Below, in pieces: positions 27,225-36,496 of a stretch of 64,000 nucleotides of DNA. Numbering within the stretch: the first letter of the stretch is position 1; each line of letters begins with the position of its first letter. Position numbers and translations under genes: made by a program. Under the pieces are notes generated by a model. That model worked only from the letters and a program-made list of their open reading frames with translations, was not told where the DNA came from and searched no databases. Origin of the DNA: Micromonospora sp. KC723 (GTDB taxonomy: Bacteria; Actinomycetota; Actinomycetes; Mycobacteriales; Micromonosporaceae); contig NZ_SMKD01000002.1 in the NCBI RefSeq assembly GCF_004348595.1, positions 84,063 through 148,062 of the forward strand. The letters are read 5' to 3'.

Positions 27225-27941
27225 TCAGTCTTCCTGGACGTATGCCACCGCGATCTCGGATTGCACGGTCCAGCCGAGGGCGCGGTACAGGCGGCGTCCG
27301 TCTTCGGTGGCGACGAGGATGCCGGTAGCCACTCCGCTGCGCGCGGCATGGTCGCTCAGCGCCCGCATGACGGTGGTGCCGAGTCCCCGGCGCCGGTGCG
27401 CCGGCGAGGTTTCCACCTGGTCGATGACGCCGCACTCGCCGGCAGGTGCCAGGCGCCCGGAGGCAGCCGCGGTTCCGGTAGCGTCGACGACTGTCGCAAC
27501 GACGACCTCGCCGTCCGTCGTAACGCTGGTCTCGTACGGACTCGGGGGCTCGTCAGCACCTACCGTGAACTGGGCGGTCATCAGGTAGCCGCTGCTTTCC
27601 ATGGTCCAGTCTGTGGACAGAGCACTACGCAGATCGGTAGCGCATCCACTGACCTTGATCCAGGTTCCAGGTGCGGTGACCTGCCGGTCGAGGGCCTCAA
27701 GCAGGTCGGTGTCCCAGGTGTGAAGCACGTACCGGACTCGATGCCCGCGTCTGCCCACATCGGCTCGGAAGCCACCCGGGACTGTAACGGGAACGGGCAC
27801 ACCACGGGAGACGGCCCAGCCACGACCCCATGCCATGACCAGTTCAGGCAGGGCGATCTGGGCACTGTGGGTAAGCGTCGGAGACGTTCTTGGGGTATCC
27901 AGGAGCGTCGAGGTGTCGGTTTCGTCAATCATCACCAGCAT
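27225..27941 (-). CDS. GNAT family N-acetyltransferase
   Basis: A 238-residue protein. The C-terminal ~100 residues are a GNAT domain: strand-loop motif A with VETSPAHRRRGLGTTVM (acetyl-CoA pyrophosphate loop R-R-x-G-L-G) and the later LYRALGW typical of motif B. The N-terminal ~130 residues are a divergent domain, perhaps a degenerate second GNAT fold. Substrate unknown. Two close ATG starts (27941 and 27932) are possible. The preceding DNA is visibly A/T-richer, compatible with a promoter. Confidence 0.83.
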   Translation of the reverse strand: MLVMIDETDTSTLLDTPRTSPTLTHSAQIALPELVMAWGRGWAVSRGVPVPVTVPGGFRADVGRRGHRVRYVLHTWDTDLLEALDRQVTAPGTWIKVSGCATDLRSALSTDWTMESSGYLMTAQFTVGADEPPSPYETSVTTDGEVVVATVVDATGTAAASGRLAPAGECGVIDQVETSPAHRRRGLGTTVMRALSDHAARSGVATGILVATEDGRRLYRALGWTVQSEIAVAYVQED

Positions 27942-28289
27942 TATTGCAAGTAATGTGCAATATGACCACGGACGGGTCGGGCATCACGGAGGGTTCCGAC
28001 GCGTTCTTGTCCCGCGCACTGTCATCGACACGATCGCGCGCTGGGCTCTGCCGTCCTCGGTCACGTACTGTGACGCCTTCTCATCGGCTACTTGTTTCAT
28101 TGACCTGCGACCGTGGCCACAACCGGGCGCAGGGTTCTGCCATGCTTGGCCACGTACTGAGATGCCTGGTCGGCGGCAGATCCGTGCGTCCCTCGCCGTC
28201 ACCTGGCTGAACCTTCAAGCCGGTGGCCTTCGAGCGCTCCACAGGCCCGCGTAGCACCGGACAGCGCGAGAACCCCGAGTCCCGACCTG
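27942..28289. other. Intergenic stretch, no supported gene
   Basis: Holds the presumed promoter of the acetyltransferase (A/T-rich at about 27935-27965). Long open frames are shadows without recognisable domains. Confidence 0.4.
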
Positions 28290-28784
28290 TTACCGGCCGG
28301 TGGCACCGTCGACAAGCTCGCGCAGGATGTCGGCGTGACCGGCATGCCGGACAGTCTCGCTCGTCATGTGGGCGAGCACCCAGCGAAGCGTACGAGGTGC
28401 GTCGCCGACCGGCTGCGCGGTGAGAACGTCCGGGCCAGCGGCCGCGATGATGTGGGCGTCGCTGTCGGCGATCGCAGCCCGGTAGCCTGCGATGATCTGG
28501 TCCGGAGACCGGTCCGGCGCGACCACCATGTCGAAGTCGACGTCGGCGTAGCGCGGGTCGCCAGCGAGCGTGTAGCCGAACCAACACCTTTCGGCGTCGG
28601 CCAGGTGCTGGACCAGGCCCAGCAGTGTGGTGTCGGAGACGACCAAGCGGCGCCGCAGCTGTTCCTCGTTCAGCCCGGCGACCTTCTTCAGCACGCATGA
28701 TCGAGCGAAGGACAAGAAGGCGAGGGCGATGTCGAGCTCGCCACCGTCGTTACGCGGCACGGCTTCGCGTTGGGATTCGATCAT
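28290..28784 (-). CDS. DinB/DUF664 family protein (mycothiol transferase-like)
   Basis: A 164-residue four-helix-bundle protein. The DinB-type metal-binding histidines are visible: one in LVQHLADAERCWF (first helix pair) and two in RHAGHADILRELVDG near the C-terminus. DUF664 members in actinobacteria include mycothiol- or bacillithiol-dependent transferases that detoxify electrophiles. The genuine substrate is unknown. Length and residue spacing fit the family without truncation. Confidence 0.85.
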   Translation of the reverse strand: MIESQREAVPRNDGGELDIALAFLSFARSCVLKKVAGLNEEQLRRRLVVSDTTLLGLVQHLADAERCWFGYTLAGDPRYADVDFDMVVAPDRSPDQIIAGYRAAIADSDAHIIAAAGPDVLTAQPVGDAPRTLRWVLAHMTSETVRHAGHADILRELVDGATGR

Positions 28785-28959
28785 GGCCCGACCTTACGCC
28801 GTTGCCATGGCGGAACGCAGGCCGTGGACGTCGTCCGAGCCGGCCCGGCCAGAGGTCCGCTCATTGGCATGTCCGGGTGTTGGCGGCCCGCGAAGCACCT
28901 ACAGTGCGTGATGCACCCCGGCGCTGGGGCGCACGGTCGGCGGCATGACCGGATGCCCG

Positions 28960-29517
28960 CTACATGGCTGGGTCGGGGTGCAGGACCATGGCGAACGTCG
29001 TCCGGCGCCGCCGGCCACCCGTTCGCGTCCGCGCGGCGCTCAGCAGGTCGGTGATCGCGACGGCGAGCTCGCGCGACTCGGCGGGGGTGACCCAGATCGG
29101 GACCTGCTGGTAAACGACACCATCGCGGGTGGGGGCGGCGCCGGTGGTCCGCAGGTACTGCTCGAATCCGGCGACCAGCGCGCCGACGAACGCCGCGAAG
29201 TAGCGCTGGTGGTCGGCGGGGGTGGCGGCGTCGAAGTCGCGGGGGCCGAGGGTGACCGCGGAATCCACCGCCGTGTACGTGCGCTGCGTGCCGCCGCGTA
29301 CCCGCTCCTCGCGTGTCACCCGCAGCACGCCCGCGTCCATCAGGCGCCCGATGTGCCGGTAGAGCGACGCCAGCGGGATGTCGCTGAGTTCGGCGCTGAG
29401 CTGGCGTGCGGTCAGCTCGCGGTCCATGAGCGCATGCACGATGCGCAGCCGTACCGGATGCAGCACGGTCTCCACGATTCCAGCGGCTGGTCGTGCCGGC
29501 TCGGCGTTGATTATCAC
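28960..29517 (-). CDS. Winged-helix (ArsR-like) transcriptional regulator
   Basis: About 185 residues from the GTG at 29517; a TTG at 29544 would extend it into the divergent operator region and is less likely. The N-terminal helix-turn-helix is clear (LHPVRLRIVHALMDRELTAR, then IPLASLYRHIGRLMDAGVL). The C-terminal ~100 residues are a helical ligand or dimerisation region (FAAFVGALVAGFEQYL). It is divergent from the alpha/beta hydrolase gene at 29557/29578. Two copies of TGATTATCA in the gap are candidate operators, so it probably represses the hydrolase and itself. Confidence 0.85.
   Translation of the reverse strand: MIINAEPARPAAGIVETVLHPVRLRIVHALMDRELTARQLSAELSDIPLASLYRHIGRLMDAGVLRVTREERVRGGTQRTYTAVDSAVTLGPRDFDAATPADHQRYFAAFVGALVAGFEQYLRTTGAAPTRDGVVYQQVPIWVTPAESRELAVAITDLLSAARTRTGGRRRRTTFAMVLHPDPAM
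29508..29516. promoter_or_regulatory. Candidate operator copy 1 (TGATTATCA)
   Basis: A near-palindrome TGAT-T-ATCA overlapping the start of the regulator gene. An identical copy lies 37 bases away at 29545-29553. Exact repetition of a 9-base near-palindrome in an otherwise GC-rich genome is unlikely by chance. Confidence 0.5.
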
Positions 29518-29544
29518 AATCGCGAATGTTAGCTTAGGTTCCAA

Positions 29545-29553
29545 TGATTATCA
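29545..29553. promoter_or_regulatory. Candidate operator copy 2 (TGATTATCA)
   Basis: Second identical copy of the 9-base near-palindrome, just in front of the hydrolase start. The 37-base spacing is not an exact number of helical turns (about 3.5), so simultaneous binding on one DNA face is uncertain. Confidence 0.5.
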
Positions 29554-29577
29554 GAAGTGAGAACGAAGGGTGGATCG

Positions 29578-30486
29578 TTGCGAGAGCAGATCGTCCAGAT
29601 CCCGGCTGCGGGCGCCCTGTTGACCGGCACCTTCACCCGGCCCGACAGGGACGGCCGCCACCCGTCCGCGCTGCTCATCAACGGCTCCGGGCCAATCGAC
29701 CGCGACTCCGCTATGCCCGGGATGGCTCTGGGACTGGGCCGGGCGCTCGCGGTGGCACTGGCCGACCACGGCTGTGCCTTGCTGCGCTACGACAAGCGGG
29801 GCGTGGGCGCCTCGGGCGGTGACTACCTGAACACCGGCTTCCACGACGAGTGCGGCGACGCCGCAGCCGCCCTCGCCGCGCTGCGTGCCCACCCCGCCGT
29901 GGATCCGGAGCGGGTCTTCGTCGTCGGGCACTCGACTGGAGCTGTGGTGGCGGCCAACCTCGTACGGGCCGCTCCACCTCCCGCCGGGTATGTGCTGCTC
30001 GCGGGTGCCGCGCAGCCTGGCGAACGCGTGATGGCCTGGCAGAGCGACCGAATCACGAGCACCCTGCCACGGGTGCTGCGGCCGTTGGGCCCGGTACTCG
30101 CGCGCCGACAGGCCCGCGAACGCGACCGGGTCCGCCGGTCCACCGCCGACTGGCACGACCGGATGCCACGCTCGCGCCTCACCGACCGATGGCTGCGCGA
30201 GTACATGGCCCACGACCCGGGCCCGGACCTGGCCACCATCGACCGGCCGGTGCTGGCGATCACCGGCAGCAAGGACATCCAGGTCCACCCGGCCGACGTG
30301 ACGCGCATCGGCCGGCTCGTGACCGGTCCGTTCGACGGCGAAGTGCCGACCGACCTCACCCACCTGCTACGCCGCGACTCCGGGCCGCCGGGACTGTGGC
30401 GGTACCGGAGTCAGCTCACCCGGCCGATAGACGGCTGGGTCACCGAACGCATCGCGGCATGGGCCCGGCTCCATCTCGCGAGCTGA
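29578..30486 (+). CDS. Alpha/beta hydrolase
   Basis: About 302 residues. TTG at 29578 is favoured by the GGGTGGA sequence upstream; an in-frame GTG at 29557 would add seven residues. The hydrolase core shows the oxyanion strand LINGSGPIDRDS, the nucleophile elbow GHSTG (Ser), a late acid (ITGSKDIQVHP) and the histidine in DLTHLLR. The family includes acyl-peptide or ester hydrolases; no closer assignment. Divergently transcribed from the winged-helix regulator with shared candidate operators. Confidence 0.85.
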   Translation: MREQIVQIPAAGALLTGTFTRPDRDGRHPSALLINGSGPIDRDSAMPGMALGLGRALAVALADHGCALLRYDKRGVGASGGDYLNTGFHDECGDAAAALAALRAHPAVDPERVFVVGHSTGAVVAANLVRAAPPPAGYVLLAGAAQPGERVMAWQSDRITSTLPRVLRPLGPVLARRQARERDRVRRSTADWHDRMPRSRLTDRWLREYMAHDPGPDLATIDRPVLAITGSKDIQVHPADVTRIGRLVTGPFDGEVPTDLTHLLRRDSGPPGLWRYRSQLTRPIDGWVTERIAAWARLHLAS

Positions 30487-30788
30487 CCGTCCTGCGCCCG
30501 CCATGCCGGCTGTCAGGCGGCGATTCACCGGACGTAGACCGCACTCGGGGCGGTGTGCAGCTGCAGCCGTACCTTTCTCCGCACTCGGACCTGAACGCCG
30601 GCAGTGAGGTTGCTAGCACATCCGGCCATGATCAGGGCGTTGTCCACGCCCACCATAGTTATCCACAGCTCATCGCCGGGAGGTGGCGGGTGCGGTGGGT
30701 CGACGGCGAACCTGAGCAGGTCGGCGCCGCTGGGCTGCTGGTCACGGCTACGCGCAGGCGGAGCAGCTTCGGCCGCAGGCCACCGACG
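30487..30788. other. Intergenic stretch, no supported gene
   Basis: Convergent spacer before the strong hairpin at 30789. Several small open frames, none recognisable. Confidence 0.4.
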
Positions 30789-30823
30789 ACCGGTCCCCGC
30801 GCCGATGCAGCGCGGGGACCGGT
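30789..30823. terminator. Strong bidirectional hairpin terminator
   Basis: A perfect 14-bp inverted repeat (ACCGGTCCCCGCGC and complement) around a 7-base loop. It lies between the convergent hydrolase and HNH nuclease genes. Toward the plus direction it is followed by a pyrimidine- and T-rich stretch (CCTGTTCCTTTCTC), so it can end transcripts from both sides. Confidence 0.8.
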
Positions 30824-30894
30824 CTCAGCCTGTTCCTTTCTCGGCCCGTCTCCGTGCGCTTTGGGCTGCCGGCCAGCGTGCCAGAGGGGGACTG

Positions 30895-31554
30895 TCAGAA
30901 GGCGCGGACGACGGTGATGGTGACGTTGGCGCAGGAGTTGGCCAAGCTGGTGAGGGTGTTCTTCTCGGTGGTGTCGACGGTGAGGCGCCAGCGGATCTTC
31001 ACCGCGACCCATTCGGTGATGTAGCGGCAGTGGGCGGGGATGTAGGAGGGCATCCAGGTGGCGGGGTCCTGGTCTCCCTTGGCTTGGTTGACGTTGTCGG
31101 TGACGGCGACCAGGGGGCGGTTGTCGCCGAGGTCGTTGGCGTAGGACTGGCGGCGGCTGGTGGTCCAGGTGCGGGCGCCGGAGTCCCAGGCTTCGGCGAG
31201 GGGGACCAGGTGGTCGATGTCGAGGTCTGCGGGCTGGGTCCAGGAGGTGTTGTCGTAGTAGGAGTACCAGCGCCCGTCGGTGAGTGTGCAGCCGGAGCCG
31301 ATGGTCGGTGTGGTGGTGGCTTCGGTGATGAGGACTTCGTAGCGGGTGTTGCAGCCGTCGCCGTCGGCGTCTTTCCAGTGGGGGAAGAGGTCTCGGTTGT
31401 AGCCGGTACGGACCTCGGCGGCGACGGGCAGGTCTGCCACCGCCGTGTGCAGGTCGGCGGAGTAGCTCTCGGCGTGGGCGGGAGCGGCGGTGACGGTGGT
31501 GACGGCGGTGACAGCGGCCAGCAGGGTGGCGGTCCAGCGCAGGGTACGGGTCAC
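30895..31554 (-). CDS. Secreted HNH endonuclease (DUF1524-type)
   Basis: A 219-residue protein; the GTG giving VTRTLRWTATLL is chosen because it yields a textbook signal peptide (to about AHA-ES near residue 29); upstream sequence in frame is a non-conserved shadow. The mature part carries the DHL...H-like nuclease core: DLDIDHLVPLAEAWDSGA and later DNVNQAKGDQDP, as in secreted actinobacterial HNH nucleases. It also has three or more cysteines that may form disulphides. Probably hydrolyses extracellular DNA or RNA. Followed by the strong hairpin at 30789-30823. Confidence 0.9.
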   Translation of the reverse strand: MTRTLRWTATLLAAVTAVTTVTAAPAHAESYSADLHTAVADLPVAAEVRTGYNRDLFPHWKDADGDGCNTRYEVLITEATTTPTIGSGCTLTDGRWYSYYDNTSWTQPADLDIDHLVPLAEAWDSGARTWTTSRRQSYANDLGDNRPLVAVTDNVNQAKGDQDPATWMPSYIPAHCRYITEWVAVKIRWRLTVDTTEKNTLTSLANSCANVTITVVRAF

Positions 31555-31978
31555 GGGTGCCTCCCGAGCATCGGAGATAGCGGTACCTCGATGTATAGGG
31601 GTGTCGGTCGGCATGGCAATGGCCAGTAGGCAACCGTGAACCGAAATTTCGACATCCCGGCTCCTCGACCGTGACCAAGCCACCGGCAAGGGCGTTCGGC
31701 GAACCGCGCCGTCCGGTCTGTTCAGCCAGGCGAGCGGCCGTAGCGGTTTCGGGCAAGCGAGTCGGCCGAACGGCACACCAGAGGGCTGGACCGGCTTTCC
31801 CCAGGCTCGTCCTGCAACGCAGCCGCGTCGCCCGTGGGCATGTCCCCTTGCTCCTATGTCAGACAGCTCTGGGGGTGAGGGTTGGCAGGCGGGTGATATC
31901 GGCAAGCTGCTCGGTAGACGACCTTGGACAGGCGGCGCTTGAAAGCTGGGGGGTGCCCTATGGATTTCGTCTAGCCGC
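31555..31978. other. Intergenic stretch, possible deletion junction of the glycosidase
   Basis: Upstream region of the HNH gene, running up to the 5'-truncated glycoside-hydrolase remnant. No gene or clear mobile-element end recognised. Confidence 0.4.
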
Positions 31979-33881
31979 GTGACCCGCACCACGTGGCGGG
32001 AGGCGATGGGCTTCGTCCCCTGGGCGTTCGGGCTGCCGGACCCGGAGTACTCGGTGGCCTGGAAGCAACTGACCGACCCGCAGCGTTTCGCCGGGGCGTT
32101 CGGCCCCTACACGCTGGAGCGGGCGCACGACTTCGAGGCGGAGCAGGCCACCGTCAACCGGGCGAACATCCGCACCGCGTCGAGCGCCTCGAACGGCCAG
32201 TACGTCGGACAGATCGACTTCTCCGACAGCCACGTGACGTTGACGGTGAACGCTCCGGGCGCGGGAACGTACCCGGTGAACATCTACTACGCCAACGCCA
32301 CCGGTGCCACCTCGACGCACAACCTGTTCGTCAACGGAGCCACCACGCCCATGACGGTGAGCTACCCGGCGACCGGCGCGTGGGGCTCGTTCTCCAACTC
32401 GCAGGTCGTGACGATCCAGGTGCCGATGAAGGCCGGCGCCAACACGCTCAAGTTCATGAAGGGCACCACCGGGTTCGCGGAACTCGACCGAATCACCGCG
32501 AACCCCTACTTCGACTACCAGGCGTACCCGGCGACGCAGAACTTCGACGACACGAACTGCTGCCACTGGAACGGGCCGAGCTGGCCGTGAACTTCAGCGA
32601 GCACTACAACCACTCCAGCTTCGTCGATCTGGTGCTCAGTGGGCTGCTGGGTATCAAGCCGCAGGCGAACAACAACCTGGTGCTCAAGCCGCTGGTGCCG
32701 GACAGCTGGAACTACTTCGCACTGCAGAACCTGCCGTACCACGGCCACACGTACACCATCGTGTGGGACCGGGACGGCACCCGCTACAACAACGGCGCAG
32801 GGTTGCAGGTCTTCCAGGACGGCACGCGCATCCACCAGTCGGCGAGCCTGGGCAACACCACCATCACGGTGGCGGACCCGGTGACCCCGGCGGCGACGCC
32901 GAAGCTGGAGAACGTGGCGGCCAACGCCTGGAACGCCGACCAGGCGTGGTTCAAGGGCTGGGACAACCGCACCTACACGCAGAAGTTCCCGAGGGCGTTC
33001 GCCTCGTACACCAACACCGCGTCCAACGGCAAGCGCTGCCGCAGTTCCAACAACCCGCGCCGTGTGGAGGCGTTCGACGCACCGCTGAAGGCCACCAACG
33101 GCTACATCCGGTACGACCGGACGCCGACGACTGGTGGACCAACGCCGGCTCGCCGAACAGCACGGATCACCTCGGCGTGGATTTCGGGTACCAGCGCCCG
33201 GTCAACGAGGTGAAGATCTACACGTACGACGACGGGCAGAACGTCCGCGTCCCGGCCAGCTTCGACGTGCAGTACCTGTCGGGCGGCACGTGGCAGTCGG
33301 TACCGAACCAGGTCAAGACGCCGACCACCCCGGTGGCGAACGAGCCGAACGAGGTGAAGTTCTCGACGGTGACCACCTCGCAGTTGCGGGTCGTGTTCAC
33401 CCCGCAGGCCGGCAAGTACGTGGGCGTGACCGAACTGGAGTCCTGGTACCCGGTGCAGGCACCGGTGAAGATCGTCAACAAGAACAGCAACCTGGAACTG
33501 GGCATCACCGGCGCGTCCCCCAGCTTCGGTGGGACGGTCACCCAGCAGGCGGCCGACAGCAGCCTGAACCACCAGTGGCAGTTGGTGCCGGCCGAAGGCG
33601 GTTACTACAAGATCTTCAACCGCAACAGCGGTCTCGTCCTGGGCATCAGCGGAGCCTCCACCACCGCCGGCGCGACCGCTCTGCAGTGGGGCGACAACCT
33701 GACGGCGGACCACCTGTGGCAGGTGGTCGACGTCGACGGCGGCCACGTCAAGCTGGTCAACAAGAACAGCGGGCTGGTGCTCGGGGTCAAGGACATGTCC
33801 ACCGCGGCCGGGGCCTCCGTTGTGCAGTGGAACGACAGCGGCACCGATGACCAGCGCTGGAGGCTGGTCACGGCGAGCTGA
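31979..33881 (+). pseudogene. Six-hairpin glycoside hydrolase with CBM and RICIN modules, decayed
   Basis: Three reading frames are needed to follow one protein. The first (31979-32590) enters in the middle of the catalytic (alpha/alpha)6 domain (FVPWAFGLPDPEYSVAWKQL) with no N-terminus, and holds an inserted beta-sandwich CBM-like module (VNIYYANATG, FAELDRI). It ends at CCHWNGPSWP, where about 60 residues seem deleted. The second (to about 33115) resumes with EHYNHSSFVDLVLSGLLG. The third (to 33881) has a discoidin-like module and a RICIN-type beta-trefoil with repeats (KNSNLELGI, RNSGLVLGI, KNSGLVLGV). The enzyme would have been a secreted multimodular glycosidase. 5' truncation, internal deletion and a frameshift make it non-functional. 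Confidence 0.8.
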
Positions 33882-33894
33882 CCGATCGATCGCC

Positions 33895-33938
33895 GCGGGC
33901 GGCTTGAGGGGGCGGGAACGTTCCCTCCGGCCGCCCGC
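33895..33938 (+). terminator. Hairpin after the glycosidase remnant
   Basis: Inverted repeat GCGGGCGGC/GCCGCCCGC enclosing a second palindrome GGGAAC/GTTCCC, 14 bases after the stop. It is the retained terminator of the decayed gene. Confidence 0.65.
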
Positions 33939-34370
33939 GCCGCCTTACGAGCGGTCCCGGCGCGCCCGTCTATCGCAGGTTGCTCCGCTGCCGAACGCGT
34001 CGCGCTCCCACTCGGTGAGGCCCTGCGCGTCCGGGTGGTCGAGCACGTACGAGGGCGACTGAGGTCTGCTGCAGCGGTCCGGAGCTTCGGAGCACCAACC
34101 ATGACAGGGACAACGACCATCGATACTCAAAGGTCCGCAACCATGCACGAGGCCGTTACAGAGCCGCAATATCGCACCACCCTGAGTGCCGTCCTACGCA
34201 GAGCGCCTGAAAACAAACCCTTGTAGACGATTCACGCGACACGGAAGCTGACGACGTCAGAATCGCGTGCGAGGTTGCCTGTCATGCCGATGTTCACAAA
34301 CGCTCGACACCGACCACTGTGGACTGCCACCATTGCCCACGTCCTTGATCAACAAGTCGGATGAGGTAAC
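33939..34370. other. Intergenic stretch, promoter region of the metalloprotease
   Basis: No supported gene. A GAGG ribosome binding site (about 34363-34366) precedes the GTG at 34371. The DNA at 34200-34260 is relatively A/T-rich. Confidence 0.4.
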
Positions 34371-35153
34371 GTGAACACTCCCAAACGGCGGCTACTCCCA
34401 TTCGGCCTGGCCACCCTGACTGCCCTGGCCATGGCTCTCGGCGCCGCCACGCCGGCAAGCGCCGACGACGGCGCCGGAGGGGCGCACGCGGACGTCCTGT
34501 CGATCACAGAGAACGCCGACGGCACCGTCGTCGAGAGGCTCTTCCGGCCGGCGCCTGGCGTCACGCCGGCCGAACTGGCCGAACTGCTGACCGCAAGCGG
34601 CGTACCCAACGTCGTGATCCGGGAGGACGACGACATCACCGCACAGGCCGCCGCGTGCAAACAGGGCACCGCGCGCACCTGGGCCAGCTCGGCTACCTGC
34701 TTCGTGAAGTGGGCCAAGGACGGTAACCCCCGGCCGGTCATCCACTTCCTCGACCGCTCCAGCGCCAAGTGGCCGGTCGGCCGCGCGGTCACCGAGTGGA
34801 ACAAGACCTCCGGCATCGACTCCATCTACCGCGCGCCGAGCGCCGGCTGCGCCAGCAGCGCTCACTGCGTGGAGGTGGTCAGCGCCAACTATGGCGCGAG
34901 CGGCTGGATGGGCGAGACCGTGCGCCACCTCAACGCCGCCCGGACCTACCACACCCACGTCTCGGTCTACCTCAACGATCACTACCACGACAACGAGACC
35001 GTCCGGTGGGAGACGTCCTGCCACGAGCTCGGCCATGTGCTGGGACTGGGCCACAACACGTCGAAGTCGAGCTGCCTGTACGCGTACGGCGCATCCGGCG
35101 TCAGCAAGTACCCGAACAGCGACGACCGGGCGCTGATCACGCGCTTCTACTGA
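34371..35153 (+). CDS. Secreted matrixin-like zinc metalloprotease
   Basis: A 260-residue protein started at GTG with a good ribosome binding site. It has a clear signal peptide (core LATLTALAMALGAATPASA). The mature protein ends in the metzincin zinc motif HELGHVLGLGH (ligands His218, His222 and His228 with catalytic Glu219), followed by the M-turn region, which lacks an obvious methionine. Four or more cysteines could form disulphides around the catalytic domain. Extracellular peptidase; substrate unknown. Confidence 0.88.
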   Translation: MNTPKRRLLPFGLATLTALAMALGAATPASADDGAGGAHADVLSITENADGTVVERLFRPAPGVTPAELAELLTASGVPNVVIREDDDITAQAAACKQGTARTWASSATCFVKWAKDGNPRPVIHFLDRSSAKWPVGRAVTEWNKTSGIDSIYRAPSAGCASSAHCVEVVSANYGASGWMGETVRHLNAARTYHTHVSVYLNDHYHDNETVRWETSCHELGHVLGLGHNTSKSSCLYAYGASGVSKYPNSDDRALITRFY

Positions 35154-35336
35154 TCCCACCCAGGCACGGGGGCACGCCAGCGCGTACTGAGCGGACACCG
35201 CGTCGAAACCGTCCCGGCGACCCACACGGACAATCACGGCCTCGGCCACCGCGACCTGCTCGCGGTGGCCGGCGCTCCGGGGCGTTGTCGGCCGCGTTGG
35301 CACGGCGGGACCGGTGGCCGGTGCACAATCGGGGTG

Positions 35337-35610
35337 CTGTTCGCCACGACCGACCTCGTCGCACTGCTGGCCGAACGTGGCATCACCTTGTCAGCCTCGT
35401 AGGTTCCACCGTCTCGTGACCGGGGTGCCGGAGCGGTTGTCCCTGCCCGTGCTCGCCGCATCGTGCGACATCCTCAACGTCACGCCCGCCGACCTGATCG
35501 TGACCAATGCCGAAACGTCGGCCCACGCAAGGTGGTCGCCGGCGACCGACCAGGCCCAATCAACCCCGAAGCGATCCGGCCTCAACGAGCAAGGTTACGG
35601 CAGTTCGTAC
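35337..35610 (+). pseudogene. XRE-type small regulator of an integrase module, frameshifted
   Basis: Three short frames align with a ~85-residue actinomycete XRE regulator: DLVALLAERGITLSAS, then HRLVTGVPERLSLPVLAASC with ILNVTPADLIVTNAETS in a second frame, then PRKVVAGDRPGPINPEAIRP in a third. The first break (at about 35398) also creates a TAG. Regulators of this type sit upstream of tyrosine recombinase genes in mobile modules, and a recombinase scrap lies next to it on the other strand. Not functional. Confidence 0.6.
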
Positions 35611-35700
35611 CGAATCGCTGCTGGCACTCATCGGCCGACCCGTACGCCGGATCGACCAGATAGCTACAGAACAGCCGCACGGCCTCCTGATACGCGATGA
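35582..35700 (-). pseudogene. Tyrosine recombinase N-terminal core-binding remnant
   Basis: About 38 codons reading YQEAVRLFCSYLVDPAYGSA followed by DECQQRFGT, the beginning of the core-binding domain of an actinomycete tyrosine recombinase. No catalytic domain (R-H-R-Y) remains. It overlaps the end of the XRE remnant on the opposite strand, indicating a rearranged mobile module. Confidence 0.5.
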
Positions 35701-35710
35701 CAGGAACCTC

Positions 35711-36496
35711 AGGCTTCCATGCATCGCTGCCAGGTCGGACGGCCCCGCGCTCGCTGGCCGCCGGCATTGGGCGGCTGGCCCGCGCACGCCAATCAGCGTG
35801 TGGCTGATCAACGCCGAGGCCGGCGCATTCGGTTGACCAGGTAGAACAGGTACGCGGCGTTGCGTCGGCGGGCCGCTCTGTCGGCGAAGTACGGGACGAG
35901 TCCGCCGGCTTCGGCACGTTCGACATCCGACAACAACCACCTCATCACGCTCCATGGCGAGCGGTTCGCGGCATGTGAGTGCGCTCAGGGACAGCAGGCC
36001 ATGGGCGCTTCTTCGCTCCTGCGGAAAGTGATGCCGAGTCACCGAACTGCATAGAGAACGTCGGGTCCGATTGCCGCCAGACGAGCCCACCTGGGTCTGA
36101 GGCCGTAGGTGAGCAGCCGTTCCCGGTTCATGTCCGTGAGGACACGTCGTCCGGCTGTGCGCTCGGGCGTTTCCCACGAATAGCGCCCGGCAGGCTTCCG
36201 ACCGGGCGTCGCCATCCACTACATGGTGGGTACCGCAGGGCTACCCTTCACCACGCGCAGGGTGATGTGCGGGTAGTGGGCCGCCTCCCCCGCTGATGAG
36301 CACCGCAACGCTCTGCCGCTGACACCCTCGAGCCCGAGGGACGCGGGGCACAGTTCTTACCCGCTGATCTTGCTCGGACGGTCTTCGGGTGATTGCGGGC
36401 GTTGGTCGAACAGGTGCCGGAGCACCAGTCCTGGATTGAGGGCTCTGGTCCGGCGGCCGGGTCGCGACGATCCCGGCCACCGGATCAGCTCAGCGG
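35711..36496. other. Gene-poor stretch, further decayed sequence
   Basis: Multiple short frames without recognisable domains on both strands; a minus-strand frame near 35834-35975 (ARRRNAAYLFYLVNRMRR) looks coding-like but is unassigned. Probably debris of the mobile module. The DHA2 exporter ends at 36497. Confidence 0.4.

Noticed and set aside
31555..31992. N-terminal extension of the HNH nuclease
   Set aside because: The GTG at 31554 gives a proper signal peptide; upstream sequence is P/R/S-rich and not conserved-looking.
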